Assembly (NCBI GenBank): GCA_946183385.1
Contig: CAMHBN010000130.1
Span: 1-5,940 of the forward strand
DNA length: 5,940 bases
Origin: an uncultured Ruminococcus sp.
GTDB lineage: Bacteria; Bacillota; Clostridia; Oscillospirales; Ruminococcaceae
Direction of reading: 5' to 3'
A model generated the notes under the pieces. The model was given only the letters and a program-made list of their open reading frames with translations, made no database searches and was not told the origin of the DNA. Within the stretch, counting starts at the first letter, position 1. Every line of letters starts with the position of its first letter. Both the position numbers and the translations under genes were made by a program. Positions 1 through 5,300 of this stretch are shown here, piece by piece.

Positions 1-649
1 CGTCGGCGCATTTTTTCATATCCTCCCTCAGCACATCAAGCTTCTCCTGCGGAAGGTCTTTCTTGTAGCGTAGCTTGTGCTCAAGGCTCGCCCAGAAGTC
101 CATAGCTATCGTTCGGAGCTGCACCTCCACCTTCGTCAAACGCTTCTCGTTTTCGAGGAATATCGGCACAGCAACGATAAGATGAAGGCTCCTGTAGCCG
201 TTGGACTTCGGCTCCTTGATGTAGTCCTTCCTCTCGATGAGGACGATGTCGTCCTGCCCGAGGAAGCAGTCAGCAAGGCGGTAGATGTCGTCGATGAACG
301 AGCACACCACCCTCACGCCCGCGATATCGGAGAGGTTCTCCTCCATACCGGCAAGAGTCACGGGGAGTCCGCGCCCGTCGAGCTTCCGGATAATGCTCGT
401 ATAGCTCTTCATCCGCGACTGTATGAACTCGATAGGGTTGCTCTCGCCGCTGAGCGAGAACTGCTCGTTCAGCACGCGGAACTTAGTCTCCACCTCCATG
501 ATCGCACATCTGTAGTAGGAGAAGAACTGCTTGATGGGTCCGGCTTCCTCCTCTATCATCTCGATGAAGCTGGACTCGGGTATGTCGCCGTGGGTTATGA
601 GCCTCATGCCCCGAACGGGGTCTCTGAGGTCTTGAAAGGAACTGTTCAT
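1..649 (-). CDS. Small alarmone synthetase, (p)ppGpp synthetase of the RelQ/YjbM type (3' end outside window)
   Basis: Predicted to transfer pyrophosphate from ATP to GDP or GTP, making the stringent-response alarmone (p)ppGpp in the cytosol. The window holds 216 codons and no stop, so the C-terminus is missing; B. subtilis RelQ/YjbM is about 211 residues, so this protein is somewhat longer. Visible RelA/SpoT synthetase motifs are R79-M-K-S with basic residues to K89 (ATP-binding region), D108-IAGVRVVCSF (metal-binding Asp), N150-GYRSLH (Tyr152 should stack on the guanine nucleotide), and VE175VQLRT with the catalytic Glu, then DFWASLEHKLRYK at 184-196. No HD hydrolase, TGS or ACT domain comes before it, which separates it from long Rel enzymes. 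The ATG at 647-649 is preceded by CGGAG about seven bases upstream. It starts 13 bp after the EAL gene with no terminator between, so it is probably the second gene of that operon. RelQ versus RelP cannot be settled here. Confidence 0.93.
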   Translation of the reverse strand, partial: MNSSFQDLRDPVRGMRLITHGDIPESSFIEMIEEEAGPIKQFFSYYRCAIMEVETKFRVLNEQFSLSGESNPIEFIQSRMKSYTSIIRKLDGRGLPVTLAGMEENLSDIAGVRVVCSFIDDIYRLADCFLGQDDIVLIERKDYIKEPKSNGYRSLHLIVAVPIFLENEKRLTKVEVQLRTIAMDFWASLEHKLRYKKDLPQEKLDVLREDMKKCAD

Positions 650-662
650 TGTTTACTCCGAA

Positions 663-2597
663 TTATTGTTTTACTTTCTGTTTTTCTTCCGCAAGCAGCT
701 TCAGGAACTCTTCCTTGGGCAGCGGGCGCGAGAAGTAGAAGCCCTGAAGATAGTCCACGCCGACCTTTCTCAGCAGGTCGAGCTGAGCCTCTGTCTCGAT
801 ACCCTCGACGAGCACCTTCCTGCCCATCTGCTTTATCATGCGGACGGTGTTCTCGAGGAGTATGCGTCCGAGCTCGTGGTCTACCGCGGTCCAGAGGATA
901 CTCTTGTCTATCTTGATGATGTCGAGGTCCATTGAGAATACCGACATAACGTTCGAGTAGCCCGTACCGTAGTCGTCGAGCGAGAATCGGAAGCCCGAGC
1001 GTTTCAGCTCTGATACTATCTGCGAGAGCTGGTCGTAGTCGCTGGCGGCTACCGACTCGGTTATCTCGAAATTGATACGGCTCCTGTCGATACCGTACTT
1101 GTCCGCCTCGCAGTTGATACTCTGCACGAAGCCGGGCTTCATGCACTGGAGCACCGACAGGTTAACGTTGATGGCTTCAACGCACTTGTCGTCCTTGAGC
1201 TCACCGCTCAGGAGCTTGCACACCTCTCCGAGCACAAAGGTGTCGAGCACATCGACAAGACCCATCTGCTCGGAAATTGGGATGAATTCATAAGGCGGTA
1301 TCTTGCCTATGACCTCGTCGTCGAGGCGCAGCAGAGCCTCTGCACCGTGCAGACTGCCGTCCGAAAGGTTGAACGTCGGCTGGTAGTAGACCTCGAAGCT
1401 TTCCTTTTTCAGACCGTTCACGATAGCGTTCTGTATCGCAGAGCGTCGGAGCAGGTAGTTGAGGTCGCTGCCGTAGAGTATCTTCTTGTCGTTGCCCTCG
1501 GGCACGGGACTGTCCGCCATATAGAAGGCGTCAGCCGACGACGGCAGGCGCTTGGGCATATCCGCGAACATTATAACGGCTTTGAGCAGGTACTCGTTGT
1601 CGTTTATCGTCCACGGCTCCTCAAAGCGTGCGAGTATCTCCGTCGCGAGGTTCTTCACGTACTCCTCGTCCTCGCCGAGGATAGTGAGAGCAAAAGTCTG
1701 GGGGTTCATATTGTATATGTACGAGCGCGACACCTTCGTTTTCAGGTAATCGCTCAGCAGGGTCGAGAGGATATCCACATTCTCCGAGCCCGTAACACGA
1801 GGGATAATGTCCGCATTCGTGACCTTTATGCACATCACCCACAGCTCGCGCCTGTTGACGATGTAGTTATTGAGGTCGAGTTGGAGCGCACGTCGGTTGT
1901 AGAAGCCCGTATCCACGTCGATACGGTCGTCCTCGGACTCTACCGATATCATGATACCGAGCAGACCGACAGATTCCGCGAAGAGCTCAGCCTTGACATC
2001 AAGGAACAGAAGCTGTATGAGTATTCCTCCGAGGCACACCATGAAGAAGTAAAGTATCGCTATACGGCGGTTCGTGACAACAGCCTTCCACGTGTAGACC
2101 ATCGTGAATATACATACCGCAAGGTAGAAGCCCGCCGACAGGTAAAGCGTCGCCTCGGCGAACCCACGGCAGAAGTCACGGTTATCGTCATAGCGGAAGA
2201 ACCAATCAAGGAACGGGTTCAGCAGTATCGCTGCCTCCGTGATGAACAGCGGCAGAGCGAATATGATACGTTTGACCCTGCCGAATCGCGAATTCGCACC
2301 TGTGACGACATTGACATACACCAGCACAAGAGGCGGTATCAGCGCATGGATGGTGAAATAGCAGTACTGGCACAGCTTTATCAGCGTGAACCAGGCCTCG
2401 GACTCAAAGCGGTGACCGTACCCTATCTCTGCCACGAGCTGCGCGATCGCATTCAGCGACAGAGCGCCCGCTATCACCAGAAACATCTTGTTATTGAGCT
2501 TGGAAGTCCGCTGCTGGAGCAGTGTGAAGAATATCGTTGTTGCAAGTATAAGCAACGCCGATGCATAAAATGAAATATGGAACAGATCAGGGCGCAT
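663..2597 (-). CDS. Membrane-anchored EAL-domain c-di-GMP phosphodiesterase with degenerate GGDEF domain
   Basis: Likely hydrolyses c-di-GMP to pGpG at the inner face of the membrane. Residues 1-220 hold about seven hydrophobic helices (roughly 6-27, 38-60, 74-98, 110-130, 147-170, 179-199 and 203-219), like 7TM sensor modules. A GGDEF-like domain follows (about 225-345): its opening DVDTGFYNRR (227-236) is kept, but the GGDEF signature is replaced by YNMNPQTF (295-302), so cyclase activity is not expected. The EAL domain (about 385-640) keeps its key residues: E420-A-L, N479, E511 in EITE, D541-D542 in DDYGTG, K562, E598 in VEGIETE and Q618 in YLQGF. The phosphodiesterase should therefore be active, with the GGDEF relic perhaps acting as a nucleotide sensor (inference). 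The ATG is preceded by AAGGAG at 2605-2610, seven bases away. The signal sensed is unknown. Confidence 0.93.
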   Translation of the reverse strand: MRPDLFHISFYASALLILATTIFFTLLQQRTSKLNNKMFLVIAGALSLNAIAQLVAEIGYGHRFESEAWFTLIKLCQYCYFTIHALIPPLVLVYVNVVTGANSRFGRVKRIIFALPLFITEAAILLNPFLDWFFRYDDNRDFCRGFAEATLYLSAGFYLAVCIFTMVYTWKAVVTNRRIAILYFFMVCLGGILIQLLFLDVKAELFAESVGLLGIMISVESEDDRIDVDTGFYNRRALQLDLNNYIVNRRELWVMCIKVTNADIIPRVTGSENVDILSTLLSDYLKTKVSRSYIYNMNPQTFALTILGEDEEYVKNLATEILARFEEPWTINDNEYLLKAVIMFADMPKRLPSSADAFYMADSPVPEGNDKKILYGSDLNYLLRRSAIQNAIVNGLKKESFEVYYQPTFNLSDGSLHGAEALLRLDDEVIGKIPPYEFIPISEQMGLVDVLDTFVLGEVCKLLSGELKDDKCVEAINVNLSVLQCMKPGFVQSINCEADKYGIDRSRINFEITESVAASDYDQLSQIVSELKRSGFRFSLDDYGTGYSNVMSVFSMDLDIIKIDKSILWTAVDHELGRILLENTVRMIKQMGRKVLVEGIETEAQLDLLRKVGVDYLQGFYFSRPLPKEEFLKLLAEEKQKVKQ

Positions 2598-2604
2598 AGT
2601 CTTT

Positions 2605-2610
2605 CTCCTT
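2605..2610 (-). promoter_or_regulatory. Ribosome binding site of the EAL gene
   Basis: On the minus strand this reads AAGGAG, seven bases before the ATG at 2595-2597. It fixes the start of the 644-residue protein, and no competing in-frame ATG with a better site was seen. Confidence 0.85.
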
Positions 2611-2637
2611 AAAGCTAGTATGACTTAACGGCAGCTG

Positions 2638-2683
2638 ATTATATCATAATATAGTATATTTTATACAAAATTATTATATCATA
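2638..2683 (-). repeat. 11-bp direct repeat, ATTATATCATA, around the EAL promoter -10 box
   Basis: The exact sequence ATTATATCATA (plus strand) occurs at 2638-2648 and again at 2673-2683, a centre-to-centre distance of 35 bp. The copy at 2673 is the extended -10 of the EAL promoter. The copy at 2638 would be a second TGATATAAT box, but no good -35 lies 16-18 bp from it. It may be a weaker second promoter or a protein-binding repeat, or may reflect only the AT-rich composition. Confidence 0.5.
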
Positions 2684-2701
2684 CCATCAAAAGATAATCA
2701 A
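2673..2701 (-). promoter_or_regulatory. Promoter of the EAL-alarmone synthetase operon
   Basis: On the minus strand, TTGATT (-35, at 2696-2701) is separated by 17 bp from a consensus TATAAT (-10, at 2673-2678). The -10 box is preceded by TGA, making an extended -10 (TGATATAAT). The predicted start is near 2666, giving a leader of about 69 nt. No c-di-GMP riboswitch or other known leader was recognised. An 11-bp copy of the -10 region lies 35 bp downstream. Confidence 0.8.
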
Positions 2702-2730
2702 GTATAAATAGTAAATTTTTATCAAAGTTA

Positions 2731-2759
2731 TTTACCTTTTTCTAAAAATGTGCTATACT
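2731..2759 (+). promoter_or_regulatory. Promoter of the metallophosphoesterase-hydrolase-tspO operon
   Basis: TTTACC (2731-2736) lies 17 bp before TATACT (2754-2759), and TGC just before it makes an extended -10 box. The predicted start is near 2766, leaving a leader of about 60 nt with no recognised structure. It is divergent from the EAL promoter, with the two -35 boxes 29 bp apart, so a single bound regulator could affect both. Confidence 0.7.
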
Positions 2760-2813
2760 ATTATACAGATAGAAAGAATCGTCAATTAAATAACTCGTAG
2801 GATAATTCAAAAC

Positions 2814-2818
2814 GGAGG
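2814..2818 (+). promoter_or_regulatory. Ribosome binding site of the metallophosphoesterase gene
   Basis: GGAGG eight bases before the ATG at 2827 supports this start. The translated N-terminus MIYVTGDMHGD begins directly with the first beta strand and metal motif of the family, so nothing is missing upstream. Confidence 0.85.
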
Positions 2819-2826
2819 AAACACAA

Positions 2827-3489
2827 ATGATATATGTTACAGGAGATATGCACGGTGATCTCTCACGCTTCAAGGACCCGCAGATGAAAAAACTCGGCAA
2901 GGGCGACACTCTCATTATCTGCGGAGATTTCGGCTTTATATGGGACGGCTCCAAGCAGGAGCGCTCGGCTCTGCGCAAGCTCGCCGCAAAGGACTTCACT
3001 ATCGCGTTCATCGACGGCTGTCACGAGAACTTCGACATACTCGAAAGCTACCCCACCGAGATGTGGAACGGAGGTATGGCTCGCGTCATAGCTCCGAATC
3101 TGATACACCTCATGCGCGGACAGATATACACCATCGAGGGCAAGCGCATATTCACATTCGGCGGCGGACACAGTCAGGACATCGAGTTCAGAAGCGATAC
3201 CGACTGGTGGGAACGCGAGCAGCCTACCCACGAGGAGATAATGGAAGCCGTGGACAACCTTGAAAAGCACGATAATACCGTTGATTACGTCATCACACAC
3301 GAGCCGCCCGCATCCGTCAAGGACTGCCTCGGCGTGGACGTTTTCGAGCGCATCGAGGTACACGCTCTGTTTGAGGAGATAATCAAGTCGTGTACGTATC
3401 AGAAGTGGTTCTTCGGCAAATGCCACATCGACAAGAACATCCCCGTGAAGTTCTACGCTGTATTCAATAACGTAACTCCGCTGAAATAA
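2827..3489 (+). CDS. Calcineurin-like metallophosphoesterase family protein
   Basis: A cytosolic 220-residue protein of the two-metal phosphoesterase superfamily; the substrate cannot be told from sequence. Motifs in order are G6-DMHGD (ligands D7 and H9), CGD34FGF (bridging Asp), G64-CHEN, TH158EPP and FFGKCH200. Two positions are odd. The usual GNH[ED] motif reads GCHE (Cys65 for Asn), and the usual GHxH reads GKCH (Lys198 for the first His). Both replaced residues normally bind the second metal, while the first-metal ligands D7, H9 and H200 remain. Activity may therefore be altered, mono-metallic or lost (inference). Residues 69-130 also carry the pattern typical of small clostridial members: P76, MWNGG at 79-83, HLMRG at 94-98, FGGGHS at 111-116 and WWERE at 127-131. 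It is the first gene of a plus-strand operon; the next gene starts 12 bp downstream. Confidence 0.9.
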   Translation: MIYVTGDMHGDLSRFKDPQMKKLGKGDTLIICGDFGFIWDGSKQERSALRKLAAKDFTIAFIDGCHENFDILESYPTEMWNGGMARVIAPNLIHLMRGQIYTIEGKRIFTFGGGHSQDIEFRSDTDWWEREQPTHEEIMEAVDNLEKHDNTVDYVITHEPPASVKDCLGVDVFERIEVHALFEEIIKSCTYQKWFFGKCHIDKNIPVKFYAVFNNVTPLK

Positions 3490-3501
3490 GAGGTAATAAA
3501 G

Positions 3502-4569
3502 ATGAAGAAAGCTTTGAAGATATTCGGCTGTATAATACTGGTGATAGTTCTGCTCATCACGCTGTTCGTGGGAGTTTGCTTTGCTTCGAGAAAGATAGGT
3601 CAGAGCAAGGAGCGCAAGCTGCTCAAGGAGCGCGGCTACTGCAACCTCGTCGACGCAGGAGATATCAGGCTCAATGTTCCCGTATTCGGCTACGACGATC
3701 CCGACCATACAGTTGTATGCCTCGGAGGAAGCGGCGACTCCACCTTCGCTCCCGCTATGCAGAACCTCGCGAGCTACGTGCACGGGACGATCCGCTACGC
3801 AGTTGTCGAGCGCCCCGGATACGGTCTCAGCGATGTCGGCAAGCAGGATATGACCGCAGAATATGTGGTCGAGTGCTCGAGGAAGGCACTCGAAAGCGCA
3901 GGAATTGAAGCTCCGTACATACTTCTCGCCCATTCGCTCGGCGGAGTTTACGCGGAATACTGGTTCAACAAGTACCCCGACGAGGTCGAGGGCGTGCTGC
4001 TGCTCGACACTGTATTCCCCGGAGACAAGACCAAGTCCGTACCCGCAGACGGCTCAGAAAAGCTGCTCACAGCTTATGAGGCACTCGGATTCAGAAGAAT
4101 ATTCGGCAGGGACAGCAGTATGCCGATGCTCGCGAAGATGCTTCCCGAGATATATCAGGACACAGCCAAGAAGCTGACCTACTACAACCCGCTGAACAAG
4201 TCGCTCACCTCCGAGGCTGCCCTCATCGAGAAGAACCTCGAGACTGTCGAATCAATAACTCAGGCTACCGATATGCCGAAGATCTACCTCTCTACAGATG
4301 CTTTGGATATTATGGTATACAAGCCGGCGCTCCGGTTTGAATTTGACGCTATGGGCACAGAGCTCACAAACGAGATACTCGAAAAGCGCTTCGAGGAATA
4401 CGCCAACGAACGCGATATCGACTTCATCAACGCAAGAAGCCTCTACCTCTCGGAAATAGGCAATGTTACCGTCAGCAACATCCCGTCGTCGCACTTCGTC
4501 TACCTGCAATTCCCCGAAGATGTAGCTGCACAGCTCGAAATGCTCATTGAGGAAATAGACAGCAACTGA
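3502..4569 (+). CDS. Membrane-anchored alpha/beta hydrolase
   Basis: A 355-residue serine hydrolase of the alpha/beta-hydrolase fold. Residues 5-28 form one hydrophobic helix after a KK start. With no clear cleavage site this is probably a membrane anchor that puts the enzyme outside the cell. The oxyanion-hole loop is LGGSGDS (74-80). The RPGYGLSD stretch (104-111) is typical of the fold. The nucleophile elbow is A143-H-S-L-G with Ser145. D266 or D269 after the strand MPKIYLS is the likely acid, and H331 in IPSSHFVYLQFPE the catalytic His. The segment at about 172-255 is the variable cap that sets substrate choice. The substrate is unknown: an esterase, lipase or peptidase are all possible. 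AGAGG at 3489-3493 overlaps the end of the upstream stop codon and lies eight bases before the ATG, supporting coupled expression. Confidence 0.88.
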   Translation: MKKALKIFGCIILVIVLLITLFVGVCFASRKIGQSKERKLLKERGYCNLVDAGDIRLNVPVFGYDDPDHTVVCLGGSGDSTFAPAMQNLASYVHGTIRYAVVERPGYGLSDVGKQDMTAEYVVECSRKALESAGIEAPYILLAHSLGGVYAEYWFNKYPDEVEGVLLLDTVFPGDKTKSVPADGSEKLLTAYEALGFRRIFGRDSSMPMLAKMLPEIYQDTAKKLTYYNPLNKSLTSEAALIEKNLETVESITQATDMPKIYLSTDALDIMVYKPALRFEFDAMGTELTNEILEKRFEEYANERDIDFINARSLYLSEIGNVTVSNIPSSHFVYLQFPEDVAAQLEMLIEEIDSN

Positions 4570-4593
4570 TTTCCGCCAACAGAATAAATCCGA

Positions 4594-4665
4594 CAGATCC
4601 GTCATAGAATTTACCATAACTACATCAGGAGGAAAGTTATGAAAAAATTCAGTTTGACGGATCTG
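4594..4665 (+). promoter_or_regulatory. Nested inverted repeat enclosing the tspO ribosome binding site and start codon
   Basis: Three stems nest in register. CAGATCCGTCA (4594-4604) pairs perfectly with TGACGGATCTG (4655-4665). GAATTT (4607-4612) pairs with AAATTC (4645-4650). CATAACT (4615-4621) pairs with AGTTATG (4635-4641). The last arm contains the tspO ATG (4639-4641), and the 13-nt apical loop (4622-4634) contains AGGAGG (4627-4632). The outer 3' arm lies within tspO codons 6-9. The mRNA would thus be a hairpin of 24 base pairs with two small internal loops, the Shine-Dalgarno exposed and the start codon paired. A role in controlling tspO translation is inference. It has no U-tract, so it is not an intrinsic terminator. 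Confidence 0.65.
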
Positions 4666-5109
4666 CTTATTTTTGTCGTTTCCGCAGAGCTCGTCGGAGC
4701 CTTTTCGGCTCTGCTCTCCGGCGGATACAGTGATTTTTACGCCGAGCTCGCACGTCCGCCGCTGTCGCCTCCCGCTGCGGTATTTCCCGTGGTGTGGACG
4801 GTGCTGTACGCCCTTATGGGGATATCCGCCTACCTTGTCTGGCGCGAGGACACGCAGGCTTCACGGCGCGCTATCGGAGTTTACGTGATACAGCTCGCGA
4901 TAAACTTCTCGTGGAGCATAGTATTCTTCCGCTTTGAGGCTCTTTTTGCGGCGGCTCTCGTGGCAGTACTGCTCCTCGCGGCAGTGGCGGTGATGGTGTA
5001 CAGCTTCTTCGGCGTAAACAGGAAAGCAGCGTTTTTGCAGCTCCCCTATCTCTCATGGAGCCTGTTTGCGGCATACCTCGCGAGCGGCACATACCTGCTC
5101 AACAGGTAA
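4639..5109 (+). CDS. tspO: TspO/MBR family tryptophan-rich sensory protein
   Basis: A 156-residue integral membrane protein with five hydrophobic helices, the normal length for bacterial TspO. Members bind porphyrins and related tetrapyrroles and act in stress or light responses; the exact role differs between bacteria. Family signatures seen are LARPPLSPPAAVFPVVWTVL (37-56) with Trp53, LMGISAYLVW (59-68), IQLAINFSWSIVFFRFE (84-100) and PYLSWSLFAAYL (136-147) with Trp140, followed by TYLLN at the C-terminus. Trp53 and Trp140 appear to match the two tryptophans implicated in protoporphyrin handling in Bacillus TspO. The start is supported by AGGAGG at 4627-4632, six bases upstream. It follows the alpha/beta hydrolase gene after a 69-bp gap with no convincing promoter, so it is probably in the same operon, with extra control by the hairpin around its start. 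Confidence 0.94.
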   Translation: MKKFSLTDLLIFVVSAELVGAFSALLSGGYSDFYAELARPPLSPPAAVFPVVWTVLYALMGISAYLVWREDTQASRRAIGVYVIQLAINFSWSIVFFRFEALFAAALVAVLLLAAVAVMVYSFFGVNRKAAFLQLPYLSWSLFAAYLASGTYLLNR

Positions 5110-5119
5110 TCTTTCTTCC
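5092..5119 (+). terminator. Possible weak terminator at the end of tspO
   Basis: TACCTG (5092-5097) and CAGGTA (5103-5108) form a 6-bp stem with a 5-nt loop that overlaps the tspO stop codon and is followed by ATCTTTCTT. The stem is short and the T-tract broken, so termination here would be partial at best. The stronger terminator is at 5262. Confidence 0.3.
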
Positions 5120-5131
5120 ATTATTTTTGCA

Positions 5132-5160
5132 TTGAAACCTGCTCCCGTGCGCGGTATAAT
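5132..5160 (+). promoter_or_regulatory. Strong promoter upstream of the 16-codon ORF
   Basis: TTGAAA (5132-5137, one mismatch to consensus) is separated by exactly 17 bp from a perfect TATAAT (5155-5160). The predicted start is near 5167. The first bases of the transcript would include a small TCCC-AAAA-GGGA hairpin at 5168-5179. Confidence 0.8.
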
Positions 5161-5203
5161 TGAATTATCCCAAAAGGGAAATCTCACTCGGAGGTATTCA
5201 GCT

Positions 5204-5254
5204 ATGTGCAGAAATATCTGGTCGATGCTTTGCAAGCTCTTCGGCTGCTGCTAA
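5204..5254 (+). CDS. 16-residue cysteine-rich peptide, function unknown
   Basis: The ORF encodes MCRNIWSMLCKLFGCC, with four Cys in 16 residues (positions 2, 10, 15, 16) and a net positive charge. I do not recognise it. The case for a real gene is the context. A TTGAAA-17-TATAAT promoter lies upstream, GGAGG (5190-5194) sits nine bases before the ATG, and a strong intrinsic terminator starts seven bases after the stop. The predicted transcript of about 130 nt holds nothing else. There is no downstream same-strand gene before the terminator, so this is not an obvious leader-peptide attenuator. Residues 5-13 are largely hydrophobic and could form a short amphipathic segment; the paired terminal Cys could bind metal or be oxidised or modified. 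The frame is open further upstream to 5066, but that part overlaps tspO in another frame and lacks a comparable site. It could instead be a small RNA with a chance ORF. Confidence 0.55.
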   Translation: MCRNIWSMLCKLFGCC

Positions 5255-5261
5255 AAAAGAT

Positions 5262-5300
5262 GAGGACAGTTCATGGTGAACTGTCCTCTTTCTTTTATTT
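5262..5300 (+). terminator. Strong bidirectional intrinsic terminator
   Basis: GAGGACAGTTCA (5262-5273) and TGAACTGTCCTC (5277-5288) form a perfect 12-bp stem with a 3-nt loop, followed on the plus strand by TTTCTTTTATTT. On the minus strand the same stem is followed by ATCTTTTTT (complement of 5253-5261), so it also ends the convergent permease transcript. On the plus strand it ends the 16-codon unit and any read-through from tspO. The plus-strand U-tract overlaps the permease stop codon (5295-5297). Confidence 0.92.

Noticed and set aside
77..916. A 279-codon plus-strand open frame
   Set aside because: It is opposite the alarmone synthetase and the 3' end of the EAL gene, both with strong family motifs. 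Its product is low-complexity and Arg/Ser rich.
1347..2573. A 408-codon plus-strand open frame antisense to the EAL gene
   Set aside because: It lies wholly inside the well-supported EAL gene and its product is rich in Arg, Glu, His and Val with no domain pattern, as expected from the reverse of biased codons. No ribosome binding site was seen.
2598..2826. A riboswitch in either leader of the divergent region
   Set aside because: The leaders are only about 60-70 nt, AT-rich, and show no stem pattern of a known class, including the c-di-GMP classes that were specifically considered.
2863..3933. A 356-codon minus-strand open frame across the phosphoesterase and hydrolase genes
   Set aside because: It is antisense to two genes with clear catalytic motifs and itself shows no recognisable domain.
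4582..4610. A possible promoter for tspO using TAGAAT at 4605-4610
   Set aside because: The -10 match is fair, but no -35 box lies 16-18 bp upstream (GAATAA at the 17-bp position). Read-through from the upstream genes is the simpler explanation.
5066..5203. Longer version (62 codons) of the 16-residue peptide
   Set aside because: The extension overlaps the end of tspO in another frame and crosses the promoter at 5132-5160. The GGAGG site points to the ATG at 5204 instead.
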